NCBI GenBank assembly: GCA_964250765.1
Contig: CAXUHF010000008.1
Location: forward strand, 12,783 to 76,782
Source of the DNA: JBBQVS01 sp964250765
Lineage (GTDB): Bacteria; Chloroflexota; Ktedonobacteria; Ktedonobacterales; Ktedonobacteraceae
DNA length: 64,000 nt
Direction: 5' to 3'
The notes below the pieces were generated by a model. It had not been told where the DNA came from and ran no database searches. It saw nothing but the letters and a program-made list of their open reading frames with translations. A program made the translations under genes and the position numbers. Below are positions 52,628 through 61,667 of the stretch, piece by piece (positions within the stretch are counted from its first letter, which is position 1; every line of letters starts with the position of its first letter).

Positions 52628-53608
52628 CTATTCCTCTGTTAAGAGTACCACCTTTCCCGTCACCTTGCGTTGCATCATATCGTTGAGTGCGTGCGCGGCG
52701 TCCTTGAGAGAATAGGTAGCAGAAACCAAGGGTTGAATTTTTCCCTGCTGAAACCATGTCATCAGTTCTTGCAAGTTCTGCTGATTGCGTTGAGGACTCC
52801 GTGCCACAAAAGCTCCCCAGAAGACCCCGACAATTGAACATCCCTTGAGCAATGTAAGATTGAGCGGAATGCGTGGAATATCGCCAGCCGCGAAGCCAAC
52901 TACAAGGTAACGACCCTCCCACGCAGTATTGCGTAGTGCGATCTCAGAATAGTTGCCGCCAACAGGATCATAAACCACATCGACTCCGTTCCCCTTCGTC
53001 AATGCCTTCAAGCGTTCTTTCAGGTCTTCAGTGCTGTAGTTGATGACCTCATCAGCACCATGCTCTCTACAGACAGCGAGCTTCTCATCAGTAGAAGCAG
53101 CAGCGATGACACGTGCTCCCATGACCTTTGCGATCTCGATAGCGGCAAGTCCAACACCACCTGCCGCACCTAGCACGAGCAATGTTTCTCCGGGCTGAAG
53201 CCGCGCACGGTCCTTTAGCGCATGATACGATGTGCCATAGGTCATGACAAAAGCTGATGCGGTTGTGAAGCTCATACTTTCAGGAATTGGAATAAGGTTC
53301 GAGGCATCCGCGACAACTTCTTCCGCGAACCCGCCCCAACCAGTAGACGCAATTACACGACTTCCAATACGTACACCCTCAACTCCTTCGCCAACCAACT
53401 TGACGACACCTGCGACCTCGCCACCAGGCGAAAAAGGCATGTCCGGCTTGAACTGATATTTTCCCTGAATGATGAGCGTATCAGGAAAATTGACGCCACA
53501 TGCCTTTACGTCAAGCACCACCTGCCCCTTTGTAGGTGTCAGTGCCGCCACATCCTCAAGCACAAGTTGCTCCGGTGGACCGTACGTTTTACACAATACC
53601 GCCTTCAT
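52628..53608 (-). CDS. Zinc-independent quinone oxidoreductase (MDR family)
   Basis: 326 aa, QorA-like. FPDTLIIQGKYQFKPDMPFSPGGEVAG in the catalytic domain lacks zinc ligands. NADP-binding LVLGAAGGVGLAAIEIAK; the C-terminal KVTGKVVL end is typical. Reduces quinones or 2-alkenals with NADPH. First gene of a leftward pair: the DinB-like gene ends 18 nt upstream. Confidence 0.9.
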   Translation of the reverse strand: MKAVLCKTYGPPEQLVLEDVAALTPTKGQVVLDVKACGVNFPDTLIIQGKYQFKPDMPFSPGGEVAGVVKLVGEGVEGVRIGSRVIASTGWGGFAEEVVADASNLIPIPESMSFTTASAFVMTYGTSYHALKDRARLQPGETLLVLGAAGGVGLAAIEIAKVMGARVIAAASTDEKLAVCREHGADEVINYSTEDLKERLKALTKGNGVDVVYDPVGGNYSEIALRNTAWEGRYLVVGFAAGDIPRIPLNLTLLKGCSIVGVFWGAFVARSPQRNQQNLQELMTWFQQGKIQPLVSATYSLKDAAHALNDMMQRKVTGKVVLLTEE

Positions 53609-53626
53609 GACAACCTCCTGCGTTTA

Positions 53627-54106
53627 CTATTGCTTCTCGCGATTACGAAACGCTGTAATCTCATCACAGTGACGCCGTATATTGGCACTGATGTCACGAA
53701 TAAAATCACTCAGGCTACGATCTTCACCATACCATGACAACGCGCCTTTTTTCTCAAGCGTCTCGGCAGGAACACGGGCAAGTAGTCCTGTTGTATCTGT
53801 CTGAGCCTCCTGGTATTCATCAATAACCTGTTGCGCTGTATGGTTGCTCCGCGCGCTCACTTCTTCCTTGTCGAAATTCTCTTTGTGTTGAATATAGCGG
53901 AATACGTAAGCTGTTTCAGGTGCATTTTCAGTAGAGGAGCGCAACACATCGCCTAAGACACGCTCATGGGACGCGAGATGCGCAATGATATCTTTTACCG
54001 TCCAGCTATTTTCGGCTATAGGAGTATCCCATTCGAGTTCAGGTAGGTTATCAACAGTTTGGATGACCTGCAAATGGGCATTTTCTAATTCTTCGGCTAC
54101 ACTCAT
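53627..54106 (-). CDS. DinB / maleylpyruvate-isomerase-like four-helix protein
   Basis: 159 aa. WTVKDIIAHLASHERVL with early His, and a late RRHCDEITAF His, match the metal-binding four-helix DinB_2 / MDMPI fold, a thiol-transferase or unknown-function superfamily. No catalytic detail can be added. It lies upstream of the quinone reductase, likely in the same mRNA. Confidence 0.75.
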   Translation of the reverse strand: MSVAEELENAHLQVIQTVDNLPELEWDTPIAENSWTVKDIIAHLASHERVLGDVLRSSTENAPETAYVFRYIQHKENFDKEEVSARSNHTAQQVIDEYQEAQTDTTGLLARVPAETLEKKGALSWYGEDRSLSDFIRDISANIRRHCDEITAFRNREKQ

Positions 54107-54278
54107 ACGGATTCCCTTCTTTCTACGATGACAGCTTCTACAAACCTCGTTGGTTGCTACACGTTCTGTTCTCGAACGTGCTTACAAACGGTAGTATAGC
54201 ACTCATAAGCTGTTATAGGCTATATGTACGAGAACAATGGCAGTGTGTCCAAACTCCTGAGTAGAAACGTGTACACTA

Positions 54279-54308
54279 TGATACAATCTTCGTCAGCATG
54301 ATGCTGAC
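54279..54308 (+). promoter_or_regulatory. Promoter with palindromic operator candidate
   Basis: Extended -10 TGATACAAT (54279-54287), followed at the expected transcription start by GTCAGCATGATGCTGAC (54292-54308), a 7-bp perfect dyad with a 3-nt centre. A repressor bound there would block initiation. It serves the gene at 54337. Confidence 0.35.
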
Positions 54309-54336
54309 ATAATATATGCTCTCAGGAGGAAGAAAA

Positions 54337-54807
54337 ATGCAACAAAAACAAACTATCAATACTATCTGGCAGGGCGCAACCGCAGGCGTTATCGCCACAA
54401 TACCAATGACTATTTTTATGTTGAGTACACAACGCTTTTTACCTAAAGGACAACGTTATGATTTGCCACCGGAGATTATCACGAAAGAGTTAGCAGGGCG
54501 AGCACACGTCAGACAGCATATGAACAAAGCTCAAATACTTGCCGCGACCACTGTTTCACACTTCGGCTATGGCGCAACAATGGGCGTACTCTACAGCATT
54601 ATAGGACGCCGCTTACCACTTACATCCAGCCTAAGAGGAACGCTATTCGGTTTTCTCATTTGGGTTGCAAGCTATCAGGCACTGTTACCCCTACTTGGCT
54701 TTTCCGAGTCATCGCAACATGAAACAACACGACGTAATATGATGATGATTGCCGCTCACGTCGTCTGGGGTGTTGTGACAGGTATTGCAACAGAGGTATT
54801 ATCATAG
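54337..54807 (+). CDS. Predicted membrane protein (DUF1440/DUF6789-like)
   Basis: 156 aa from the ATG at 54337 (AGGAGGAAG 5 nt upstream). There are four hydrophobic segments: an N-terminal GATAGVIATIPMTIFML helix, FGYGATMGVLYSII, GTLFGFLIWVASYQALLPLL and the C-terminal AHVVWGVVTGIATEVL. The Gly-rich helix pattern resembles DUF1440/DUF6789 proteins of unknown role. No partner is apparent. Confidence 0.65.
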   Translation: MQQKQTINTIWQGATAGVIATIPMTIFMLSTQRFLPKGQRYDLPPEIITKELAGRAHVRQHMNKAQILAATTVSHFGYGATMGVLYSIIGRRLPLTSSLRGTLFGFLIWVASYQALLPLLGFSESSQHETTRRNMMMIAAHVVWGVVTGIATEVLS

Positions 54808-54835
54808 TATTACGATATAAATTATGCATCTTTCC

Positions 54836-55510
54836 TTAAAAATGCTCTTGGAGGTCGCTAAAACGTGCAAGTTGGAGCAACTGCCCCGTACCAATGTTTT
54901 GCACCTCCTCATGCTCCAAATGCCATGTGTGCGGATGAGGGATATAGACGGCATTCAGACCGCCCCCTAACGCTGGATTGATATCCGAGCGGGGCGAATT
55001 GCCAATCATCCAGGTCAACGTCGGTTCAACCTGCAACTCTTGCACGAGCTTCTGATATGTAGCAACATCCTTTTCCTCGACAATCGTGACTCGTGAAAAG
55101 TACTGTTCGATGCCTGAACGCTCGACCTTCAGCTTCTGTTCCTCAACCGCACCTTTGGTAAGTAACATAAGCTCGTGACGTGGCAATAAGTAGTCGAGCG
55201 TCTCTTTGACACCATCAAGCAACTGTAACGGTTGGTGAAGAATACGCTCCCCGAACTGGCGAACCTGTTGCACATCCTCTTCTCTCACATCAGTTTCGGC
55301 GACACGACGATATGTCTCGATCAAACTTTTCGTAAAATTCGCCGAACCATAGCCCATAACCCGTTCCACTTCATCCAGAACACAGCGTATCTCCTCAGAA
55401 GAAAGAGTGGAGTGGTTGAGAAAGGCAATAAAGTCATGAATAGCTTGCTCAAAGTAGATATTGTTTTCCCACAGCGTATCATCCGCATCTATCAGTAAAT
55501 GGTTTCGCAT
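54836..55510 (-). CDS. HAD-superfamily hydrolase
   Basis: 224 aa from the ATG at 55510 (AAAGGAGG upstream). Motif I LLIDADDTLWENN supplies the nucleophile and general acid Asp; motif II is LLTKGAV; Lys follows (EEKDVATY); motif IV is IGNSPRSDINPA. The helical cap (about 20-95) is type C1. It is a phosphatase or dehalogenase; the substrate cannot be inferred. 55511-55754 upstream has no gene or hairpin I could find. Confidence 0.88.
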   Translation of the reverse strand: MRNHLLIDADDTLWENNIYFEQAIHDFIAFLNHSTLSSEEIRCVLDEVERVMGYGSANFTKSLIETYRRVAETDVREEDVQQVRQFGERILHQPLQLLDGVKETLDYLLPRHELMLLTKGAVEEQKLKVERSGIEQYFSRVTIVEEKDVATYQKLVQELQVEPTLTWMIGNSPRSDINPALGGGLNAVYIPHPHTWHLEHEEVQNIGTGQLLQLARFSDLQEHF

Positions 55511-55754
55511 TGCGCCTCCTTTGAATTCACATATATAGTATGAAGATACCATATTAGACACGTATACTCATACCTATCTCTTCCTCTACCAAACGACGAA
55601 GCTTTGCCTCGGTATCCGTTCCAGGTAGTGGCGTGTAGATCATCACTTTTTGGTCGGGGCAGATGGAACCTGCAATGTTGTATACTCGAACATTAAGCGA
55701 CTCACAGCACGATTGAGTGATTATTACCTACTCATTTAGAAAGTGAAAATATAC

Positions 55755-56636
55755 ATGACAACTTCTTCGCACAATGAAAATACGCGCCTTCCCGCCGCAG
55801 TAGCTGGTACAGTCACATTAGGAAACAATAACGTTGTCAATCGCGTTGGCTTCGGAACCATGCGCCTACCAGGACCAGGAATATGGGGTGAGCCAAGTAA
55901 TCCGACAGAGGCCAAAGCAGTATTGAGGCGAGCAGTCGAACTCGGTGTCAACTTCATTGATACCGCTGCCTACTATGGTCCTGAGGTCGCTAATCGTCTA
56001 ATCGTCGAGACACTCTATCCATATACCGATGACCTTGTGATTGCGACGAAGGTAGGGGCAGTACGAGGCGCGGATAAAAGCTGGAACATAGCCATGGATC
56101 CCAAAAGCTTGCGCGCCGCCTGCGAAGACAACTTGCGTCAGTTGCGTCTTGAACAACTACATCTAGTCCATTGTCGCTACATGGGGCCAGAGGTTCCATT
56201 TGCTGACTCGGTTGCAGCACTCGCGGAGTTACAGCGCGAGGGGAAAATTCGGCATATCGGCGTGAGCAACATCAACATGCAACAACTCACCGAGGCTCAA
56301 GCCATTACGACTATCGTTTCAGTTCAGAACCAGTATAATCTGGTGCAACGTGACGAGGAAGAACTTGTCACCGCCTGCACTCAGCAAAACATCGTTTTCA
56401 CGCCTTTTTTTCCATTAGCGATAGGAAAACTTGGACAAGGGCAAGGTACGTTAGCAACACTGGCAGAACGCTATTCCGTCACTTCTGCACAAATCGCGCT
56501 TGCATGGTTACTCGCACACTCGCCAATCATGCTACCAATCCCAGGTACATCTTCTGTCAAGCACTTAGAAGAAAATATTGCAGCCGCCGCAATTCATCTT
56601 ACGGATGCTGAGGTTGCAGAACTGGAACATATGTAA
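55755..56636 (+). CDS. Aldo/keto reductase
   Basis: 293 aa from the ATG at 55755 (a GTG four codons earlier is possible). The tetrad is visible: Asp and Tyr in NFIDTAAYYGPE, Lys in VIATKVG, His in LHLVHCRY. NADPH-binding SNINMQQL and PIPGTSSVKHLEEN. The N-terminal ~20 residues are polar and longer than usual. Reduces carbonyl compounds; the exact substrate is open. Confidence 0.9.
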   Translation: MTTSSHNENTRLPAAVAGTVTLGNNNVVNRVGFGTMRLPGPGIWGEPSNPTEAKAVLRRAVELGVNFIDTAAYYGPEVANRLIVETLYPYTDDLVIATKVGAVRGADKSWNIAMDPKSLRAACEDNLRQLRLEQLHLVHCRYMGPEVPFADSVAALAELQREGKIRHIGVSNINMQQLTEAQAITTIVSVQNQYNLVQRDEEELVTACTQQNIVFTPFFPLAIGKLGQGQGTLATLAERYSVTSAQIALAWLLAHSPIMLPIPGTSSVKHLEENIAAAAIHLTDAEVAELEHM

Positions 56637-56680
56637 CAAAGGGCATTCCCTGCCTTGCGGCATGAGATTTTCGAGGAAAG

Positions 56681-56740
56681 AACGGCTGTAGGGGCTTTAA
56701 TTCATACAAGGCGTAATGAATTAAAGCCCCTACAGCCGTT
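56681..56740. repeat. Palindromic element G2 (class G, shortened)
   Basis: 25-nt arms 56681-56705 and 56716-56740 (AACGGCTGTAGGGGC...), perfect complements, 10-nt loop. The inner part of the left unit seems deleted relative to the solo form GGGGC...GCCCC. It lies between the convergent aldo/keto reductase and glucokinase genes. Confidence 0.88.
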
Positions 56741-56765
56741 CCATTTGAAAACGAATATTGTTACT

Positions 56766-57764
56766 CTACCGCTCCTGCTGTTCCAACGCGAAGCCTCTAT
56801 AGGCCGCACCCTGTAGCCCTACTTTGGCATTGAGAATCACATGTACAGGCATTGGTTTCAATGCCTCTGCCAAACGTCCCTTATCCAAAAATGTCTTCAT
56901 AAAGAACTCGTCCTGTAGAAAAGGTAATACATGACGTGGAATGCCACCACCAATATAGAGACCACCAGTAGAAAGTATTTTGAGGGCGAGATTGCCAGCT
57001 TCAGCAGCGAGAATTGAGACAAAGGTTTTGACTGTGGCAATACACAAAGGATCAGGTGAGGTCTTATCGAGTGCGGCTTGTGCTATCACGGCATTCGGAT
57101 CTTTTGCCTGCGCTAATTGCTCTGTTAGCCAGGAGGGTTCGGGCGCATAGTTGCTCTCTTTGAGGTATGCATAAATATTGGGCATACCACGACCAGAACA
57201 CACCCATTCGTAGCTGACATGCTCTAAACGTGGTTGTAGGTAGCGTAGCAGCCCGATCTGTAATTCGTCCGTCGGTGCAAAGTCGGCATGCCCACCCTCA
57301 GACCTATGCGCTATATAAGTTTGAGTCCCCCATGTCAAAAATGCCTCACCTAGTCCTGTGCCGGGAGCGATCACAGCAAGTGGTCCATTCGTCACCGATT
57401 GACCACGATTAAGGGTTGCCAGGTCAGAGGCTGGCAGAAACGGAACGGCAGAAGCAATAGATTCTAAATCATTCATTAATAGCACTGATTTTAGATTGAG
57501 GTCGCCCTTCATTTTTTCTGCTTCAACAATCCACGGTAGATTTGTAATAGTCGCCTTGTCATCTACCACGGGACCGGCAACCCCAAACGCCGCGCGGTCT
57601 ACTTGCACCTTGTGTTTCCCAAGAAATTCCCGTACAATCTCTTCTAATCCCTTATAATTCTTGCTTGGAAAAAGGTCGTTTGCCACAGGTGTTGCTAATG
57701 CGGTCACAGACGCATACACTGCGAGTTCTGTCTTCGTTCCGCCAATATCACCAACGAGGAGCAT
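56766..57764 (-). CDS. glk: Glucokinase (Glk family)
   Basis: 332 aa from the ATG at 57764 (AAGGAGAG upstream). ATP-binding LLVGDIGGTKTELAV at the N-terminus; catalytic Asp in LLMNDLES; APGTGLGEAFL; RSEGGHADFAP; the final YIGGGIPRH. It belongs to the proteobacterial-type Glk fold rather than ROK. Makes glucose-6-phosphate from glucose and ATP, the substrate of the divergently transcribed fgd. Confidence 0.93.
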   Translation of the reverse strand: MLLVGDIGGTKTELAVYASVTALATPVANDLFPSKNYKGLEEIVREFLGKHKVQVDRAAFGVAGPVVDDKATITNLPWIVEAEKMKGDLNLKSVLLMNDLESIASAVPFLPASDLATLNRGQSVTNGPLAVIAPGTGLGEAFLTWGTQTYIAHRSEGGHADFAPTDELQIGLLRYLQPRLEHVSYEWVCSGRGMPNIYAYLKESNYAPEPSWLTEQLAQAKDPNAVIAQAALDKTSPDPLCIATVKTFVSILAAEAGNLALKILSTGGLYIGGGIPRHVLPFLQDEFFMKTFLDKGRLAEALKPMPVHVILNAKVGLQGAAYRGFALEQQER

Positions 57765-57893
57765 ATGATTGCTCTCCTTTACTTCTTTGTCCGGCATCAT
57801 AAAATACTGTTAGGTTCTCTTCTATTGTACTCATATTCATGTAGATATTTCCATAAACTATGCGGATAGTCAATACATGAACACTCTTGCAGA

Positions 57894-57902
57894 TGATAGA
57901 AT
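57894..57902 (+). promoter_or_regulatory. Extended -10 promoter candidate for fgd
   Basis: TGATAGAAT, TGn plus a near-consensus -10, about 80 nt before the fgd ATG in the glk-fgd divergent region. The -35 is weak. Confidence 0.3.
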
Positions 57903-57981
57903 AGATCAGAAAGGTCACAACGCACGTTGGTTACGCCTTCCTCACAAACATAGACCGCATTCACGATAGAGGAGATGTATT

Positions 57982-58995
57982 ATGGCAACTCATCCCTTAA
58001 AACTGGGATATAAGGCTTCGGCTGAACAGTTTGGTCCACGTCAACTGATTGACTTCTCGGTTGAGGCAGAAGAAACTGGTTTCGATAGCGTGTGGATTAG
58101 CGACCACTTTCAACCGTGGCGACACACAAATGGACATGCACCATCCGCGCTTGTCTGGCTTGGTGCAGTAGGTGAACGCACAAAGCGCATCGAACTTGGC
58201 ACCAGCGTTCTCACACCAACGTTTCGCTATCCGCCAGCAGTTATCGCACAGGCGTTTGGTACGTTAGGCGTGCTCAACCCTGGACGTGTCATTCTAGGCG
58301 TTGGATCGGGTGAATCATTGAACGAAGTTGCTGTTACGGCAGCAGAATGGCCTCCCGCCAAAGAGCGTTTAGCGCGACTACGCGAGGCTGTCACGCTGAT
58401 TAAGAAACTTTGGACGGAAGACCTTGTGACCTTCGATGGTGAGTATTATCATACACGCAACGCCACCATCTATGATAAACCCACGCAACCTGTTCCCATT
58501 TATATTGGAGCAGGTGGTCCGGTTGCGGCAAAATATGCGGGCAGAGCAGGTGATGGCTTTATCTGCACATCGGGCAAAGGCGATGCGCTCTATCGTGACC
58601 AATTGCTACCAGCCGTAGAAGAGGGAGCGAAGGCGGCGGGTAAAGACCCTTCGACAATCGAACGCACTATCGAAATCAAGGTTTCGTTCGATACCGACCA
58701 TGATCGCGCGATGGCAGATACACGTATCTGGTCAGCTCTTGCTCTACCAGCCGAAGACAAGGCCGATGTCCACGACGCACGCGAAATGGAGCGTCGCGCC
58801 GAGGCCGTCGCGGACCAAGCATACAAACGCTGGCTCGTCTCTAGTGACCCTGAAGAGCATATCGAGCAGATTCGCCCGTATATCGAACTGGGTTTTACTA
58901 ACCTGATCTTCCACGCCCCCGGCGACGATCAATCCCGCTTCCTGCAACTCTACTCAAAAGAGATTCTTCCACGCATTCGGCAGCGTTGGGGATAA
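57982..58995 (+). CDS. fgd: F420-dependent glucose-6-phosphate dehydrogenase
   Basis: 337 aa, same length class and strong similarity to mycobacterial FGD1: LGYKASAEQFGPR, VWISDHFQPWRHTNGHAP, GTSVLTPTFRYPPAVIAQAF. D41, H42, W46 and E111 match FGD1 Asp39, His40, Trp44 and Glu109. K199 and R283 match the phosphate-binding Lys198 and Arg283. Oxidises glucose-6-phosphate to the lactone while reducing F420. Other F420 luciferase-like oxidoreductases lack this full set. Divergent from glk; convergent with the LCP gene. Confidence 0.93.
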   Translation: MATHPLKLGYKASAEQFGPRQLIDFSVEAEETGFDSVWISDHFQPWRHTNGHAPSALVWLGAVGERTKRIELGTSVLTPTFRYPPAVIAQAFGTLGVLNPGRVILGVGSGESLNEVAVTAAEWPPAKERLARLREAVTLIKKLWTEDLVTFDGEYYHTRNATIYDKPTQPVPIYIGAGGPVAAKYAGRAGDGFICTSGKGDALYRDQLLPAVEEGAKAAGKDPSTIERTIEIKVSFDTDHDRAMADTRIWSALALPAEDKADVHDAREMERRAEAVADQAYKRWLVSSDPEEHIEQIRPYIELGFTNLIFHAPGDDQSRFLQLYSKEILPRIRQRWG

Positions 58996-58996
58996 A

Positions 58997-59066
58997 ATAG
59001 GAAACAAAATACACGTGCATCGCAAACATTGAAATGTTTGCGATGCACGTGTATTTTGTTTCCTAT
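58997..59066. terminator. Bidirectional terminator hairpin
   Basis: 34-nt arms 58997-59030 and 59033-59066 (ATAGGAAACAAAATACACG...), perfect, with a 2-nt loop. It overlaps the end of the LCP gene and follows fgd by 1 nt. Not related to classes A-G. Confidence 0.85.
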
Positions 59067-60169
59067 CCGTTCACGTTACAACCGCTACCAAGCCCAAAAA
59101 TGCTGTTCACAGTAGGTTGTATTGTATCGCAGTTGGGTACAATCACACTTTGATTTGCTTGTAGCGAGGGATCATAAATGTTTTGATAGCTACCAAAATT
59201 ATGATCGCCCTGTCCTGGTCCCAATGTGATATGCTGTATGGCTGAGTCGGGCAAGGTGCGCCCAAAATTGGCGAAGGCAATCATTTCCTGCTCGCTCAGG
59301 TCCGTATAGACCTGACCCTTCAGGTCCTTAAACAGTGGCGACAAATTGCTCAGGATACGGTTGACGGTAAGCTTTTTCTTAAGCGCGCTCAATATTTGCT
59401 GTTGACGCTGCGTACGTCCAATATCACCAACGAGGTCGGCATGGCGCGAGCGTACATAATCCAATGCCTCTTCGCCACTTAAATGTTGAGGACCGGGCGC
59501 AAGCAAGAGGCGTTGCAACGCATAAGGGTCATTGAGGTTACTGCCACTGCCCGTATCATCTGGATAGTTATCATCTACGATAGGGTGCGTCACGTCGATA
59601 TCAATGCCACCGAGTGTATTAATGACATTGGCGAAGCCTGCCAAACCTACCCATGCATAACGATCTATTGTGATACCGTAATCCTTCTCGACGGTTAGAC
59701 GCGCAAGACGTACACCATTATCAAAACTATTGCCGTTGGTCGCACCAAGCAGAAACGCTTGATCGAGTTTGTGCATCTGGCCCCGATCAGGAATGTTGAC
59801 CCACGAGTCGCGTGGAATGGAGACTAGCGAGACACCATTGTTCACAGTATCGACATGCACCACCATCATCACCTGTGTGAGTAAAGCCGGAAACGAATAT
59901 TTGCCATCATTATCACTACCCATGAGCAGAATATTCCAGGAACGTCCAGAAATAGAGCCGTCATACTGCGAGATATCTGGTTCACCACTGCTCCTGCCCA
60001 CCTGATGCACAAATTGTGAAAGTGGTTGATTTACACTATAGTACGCATAGGCTACGCCACCACAGCCACAGGCGAGCAGCAAGAACAAGACGAGCGCGAT
60101 CAGCACAGGATTTCTGCGTCGCCGCGTTCGGGATAGCCTTCTTATACGCGATGTATTACGTCGGAACAT
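59063..60169 (-). CDS. LytR-CpsA-Psr family protein
   Basis: 368 aa. A basic N-terminus (RRLSRTRRRRN), then one signal-anchor helix (about 22-43). The LCP domain has ILLMGSDN, SIPRDSWVNIP, FANVINTLGGIDIDV, YVRSRH and DIGRTQRQQQ, with the Arg and Asp residues that bind pyrophosphate and polyprenol. Transfers wall polymers from a lipid carrier to peptidoglycan in monoderm bacteria. A short tail with two Cys follows. Confidence 0.92.
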   Translation of the reverse strand: MFRRNTSRIRRLSRTRRRRNPVLIALVLFLLLACGCGGVAYAYYSVNQPLSQFVHQVGRSSGEPDISQYDGSISGRSWNILLMGSDNDGKYSFPALLTQVMMVVHVDTVNNGVSLVSIPRDSWVNIPDRGQMHKLDQAFLLGATNGNSFDNGVRLARLTVEKDYGITIDRYAWVGLAGFANVINTLGGIDIDVTHPIVDDNYPDDTGSGSNLNDPYALQRLLLAPGPQHLSGEEALDYVRSRHADLVGDIGRTQRQQQILSALKKKLTVNRILSNLSPLFKDLKGQVYTDLSEQEMIAFANFGRTLPDSAIQHITLGPGQGDHNFGSYQNIYDPSLQANQSVIVPNCDTIQPTVNSIFGLGSGCNVNG

Positions 60170-60322
60170 ATATACAATTCTTTCATATACAGGAAATTAC
60201 TACACCTATCCCATTCAGTGGTTCATTTTGCCACTATACGTAACATCCTGTCAAATCCTACCTCTCTATCTTTGCACTACAAGGAAGTTCTGACCAATTT
60301 TCCAAGAAGACGTACCAAACTC

Positions 60323-60353
60323 TTGACCTAGAGCACTCTAGGTATGACATACT
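60323..60353 (+). promoter_or_regulatory. MerR-type promoter with 19-bp spacer and dyad operator
   Basis: -35 TTGACC (60323-60328), 19-bp spacer, -10 CATACT (60348-60353). The spacer starts inside a perfect dyad ACCTAGAG/CA/CTCTAGGT (60326-60343). Predicted transcription start coincides with the ATG at 60360, so the mRNA is probably leaderless and the regulator autoregulated. Confidence 0.75.
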
Positions 60354-60359
60354 ATCTCT

Positions 60360-60821
60360 ATGAGTACTACAGAAACAAAAACACCAACCTACTTCACACT
60401 TCAGGAGGTAGTTCAAAGAAGTGGTCTAAGCGAACACACGCTCCGTTACTACGAACGCATTGGCTTACTCGACAGCGTGAAGCGAGATAACAGCAGTGGT
60501 CATCGGAGATATACTGCTCAAGATGTCCAGAACATTGAGGCACTGGCGTGTTTACGCACAACCGGTATGTCGATTGAGGATATGCGGACGTATTTCGCAC
60601 TTCTCAAAGATGGAAAAGCGGCTGCCGATCAACAACTTGCGCTCTTTGAAGGGCAGAAACAAGCACTGGAGCGCGAACTGGCTCAGAAGCACGAGCATCT
60701 TCGCTACCTAGAGCACAAGGTCGCGTTTTGGAAAGCGGTACAGAGCGGCGACGATGCAAAGGTGCAGGAAATCGCTGAGATTACTGCTGGCCTAGCAAAG
60801 CAGATCATCAAGGAAAAATAA
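60360..60821 (+). CDS. MerR-family transcriptional regulator
   Basis: 153 aa. The helix-turn-helix FTLQEVVQRSGLSEHTLRYYERIGLL and wing (SGHRRYTAQDVQ) occupy about 12-60. A coiled-coil dimer helix (about 90-135, EGQKQALERELAQKHEHLRYLEHK) and a short sensor tail without Cys ligands follow, so it is not a metal sensor of the MerR/CueR type. It controls the downstream SDR gene (27 nt apart). Confidence 0.92.
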   Translation: MSTTETKTPTYFTLQEVVQRSGLSEHTLRYYERIGLLDSVKRDNSSGHRRYTAQDVQNIEALACLRTTGMSIEDMRTYFALLKDGKAAADQQLALFEGQKQALERELAQKHEHLRYLEHKVAFWKAVQSGDDAKVQEIAEITAGLAKQIIKEK

Positions 60822-60847
60822 GACAGCATCTTGAAAGGTGAATACCT

Positions 60848-61648
60848 ATGAAAATGACAGGAAACACCATTTTAATCACTGGTGGAACAAGCGGTATTGG
60901 ATTGGAACTCGCAACACAACTGAGTCAACGAAATAATACGGTTATTGTTACAGGACGTAATCTCGCCACATTACATGAACTACAAGAAAGATTCCCCAAT
61001 ATACATACCTATCAGAGTGATGTGAGCGATCCAGCAGCAATTGCTACACTGTATCAGAACATAACTCAAGACTTTCCTGCACTGAACGTGATTATTAATA
61101 ATGCTGGCATTATGCGGATGCTCAGTTTGAACGGCAAGCACGGCTTGCAAGATGTAGGCCAGGAGATCGAGATCAATATGTTAGGGCCTGTCCGTATGGT
61201 CGAGCAGTTTCTGCCATCTCTGAAGACGAAGCCAGAGGCTGCCATCGTCAATATATCATCAGGTCTTGCGTTTCTGCCGCTTGCAAGTGCTCCTGTGTAT
61301 TGTGCTACGAAAGCGGGTATCCACTCCTATACTGAGTCTTTACGTGTACAACTCCAAGGAACAAGCGTGAAAGTGTTTGAATTAGCTCCTCCTCCCACCA
61401 GCACACCGCTCATGGATAACTTTGGATCAGACTCATTTAACGGCAACAGTCAAGGAGTGATGAAAGTAGACAAGATGGTCAGCGTCGCAGTGAAAGGCTT
61501 GGAGAATGACACGTATGAAATTCGTCCAGGTGTTAGCAATGTTTTGAAGGTTATGAGTCGTCTTGCACCCGCGTTCATGCTCAGGCAGCTCAACAAGCCT
61601 GTAGCAAAGGAGCTTGCGAAGGCCGAGCGAGAAGAAGTACACGCATAA
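60848..61648 (+). CDS. SDR oxidoreductase, DltE/YdfG-like
   Basis: 266 aa. Cofactor loop TGGTSGIG; TGRN after strand 2, with Arg, suggests NADP(H). NNAG, ISSGLAFLP (Ser) and YCATK complete the active site. A C-terminal helical extension after EIRPG ends in KPVAKELAKAERE. Together with the MerR gene it forms a two-gene unit probably induced by some electrophile or drug (inference). AAAGGTG precedes the ATG. Confidence 0.9.
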   Translation: MKMTGNTILITGGTSGIGLELATQLSQRNNTVIVTGRNLATLHELQERFPNIHTYQSDVSDPAAIATLYQNITQDFPALNVIINNAGIMRMLSLNGKHGLQDVGQEIEINMLGPVRMVEQFLPSLKTKPEAAIVNISSGLAFLPLASAPVYCATKAGIHSYTESLRVQLQGTSVKVFELAPPPTSTPLMDNFGSDSFNGNSQGVMKVDKMVSVAVKGLENDTYEIRPGVSNVLKVMSRLAPAFMLRQLNKPVAKELAKAEREEVHA

Positions 61649-61667
61649 TCAAAAAGAGAAGCGACAC

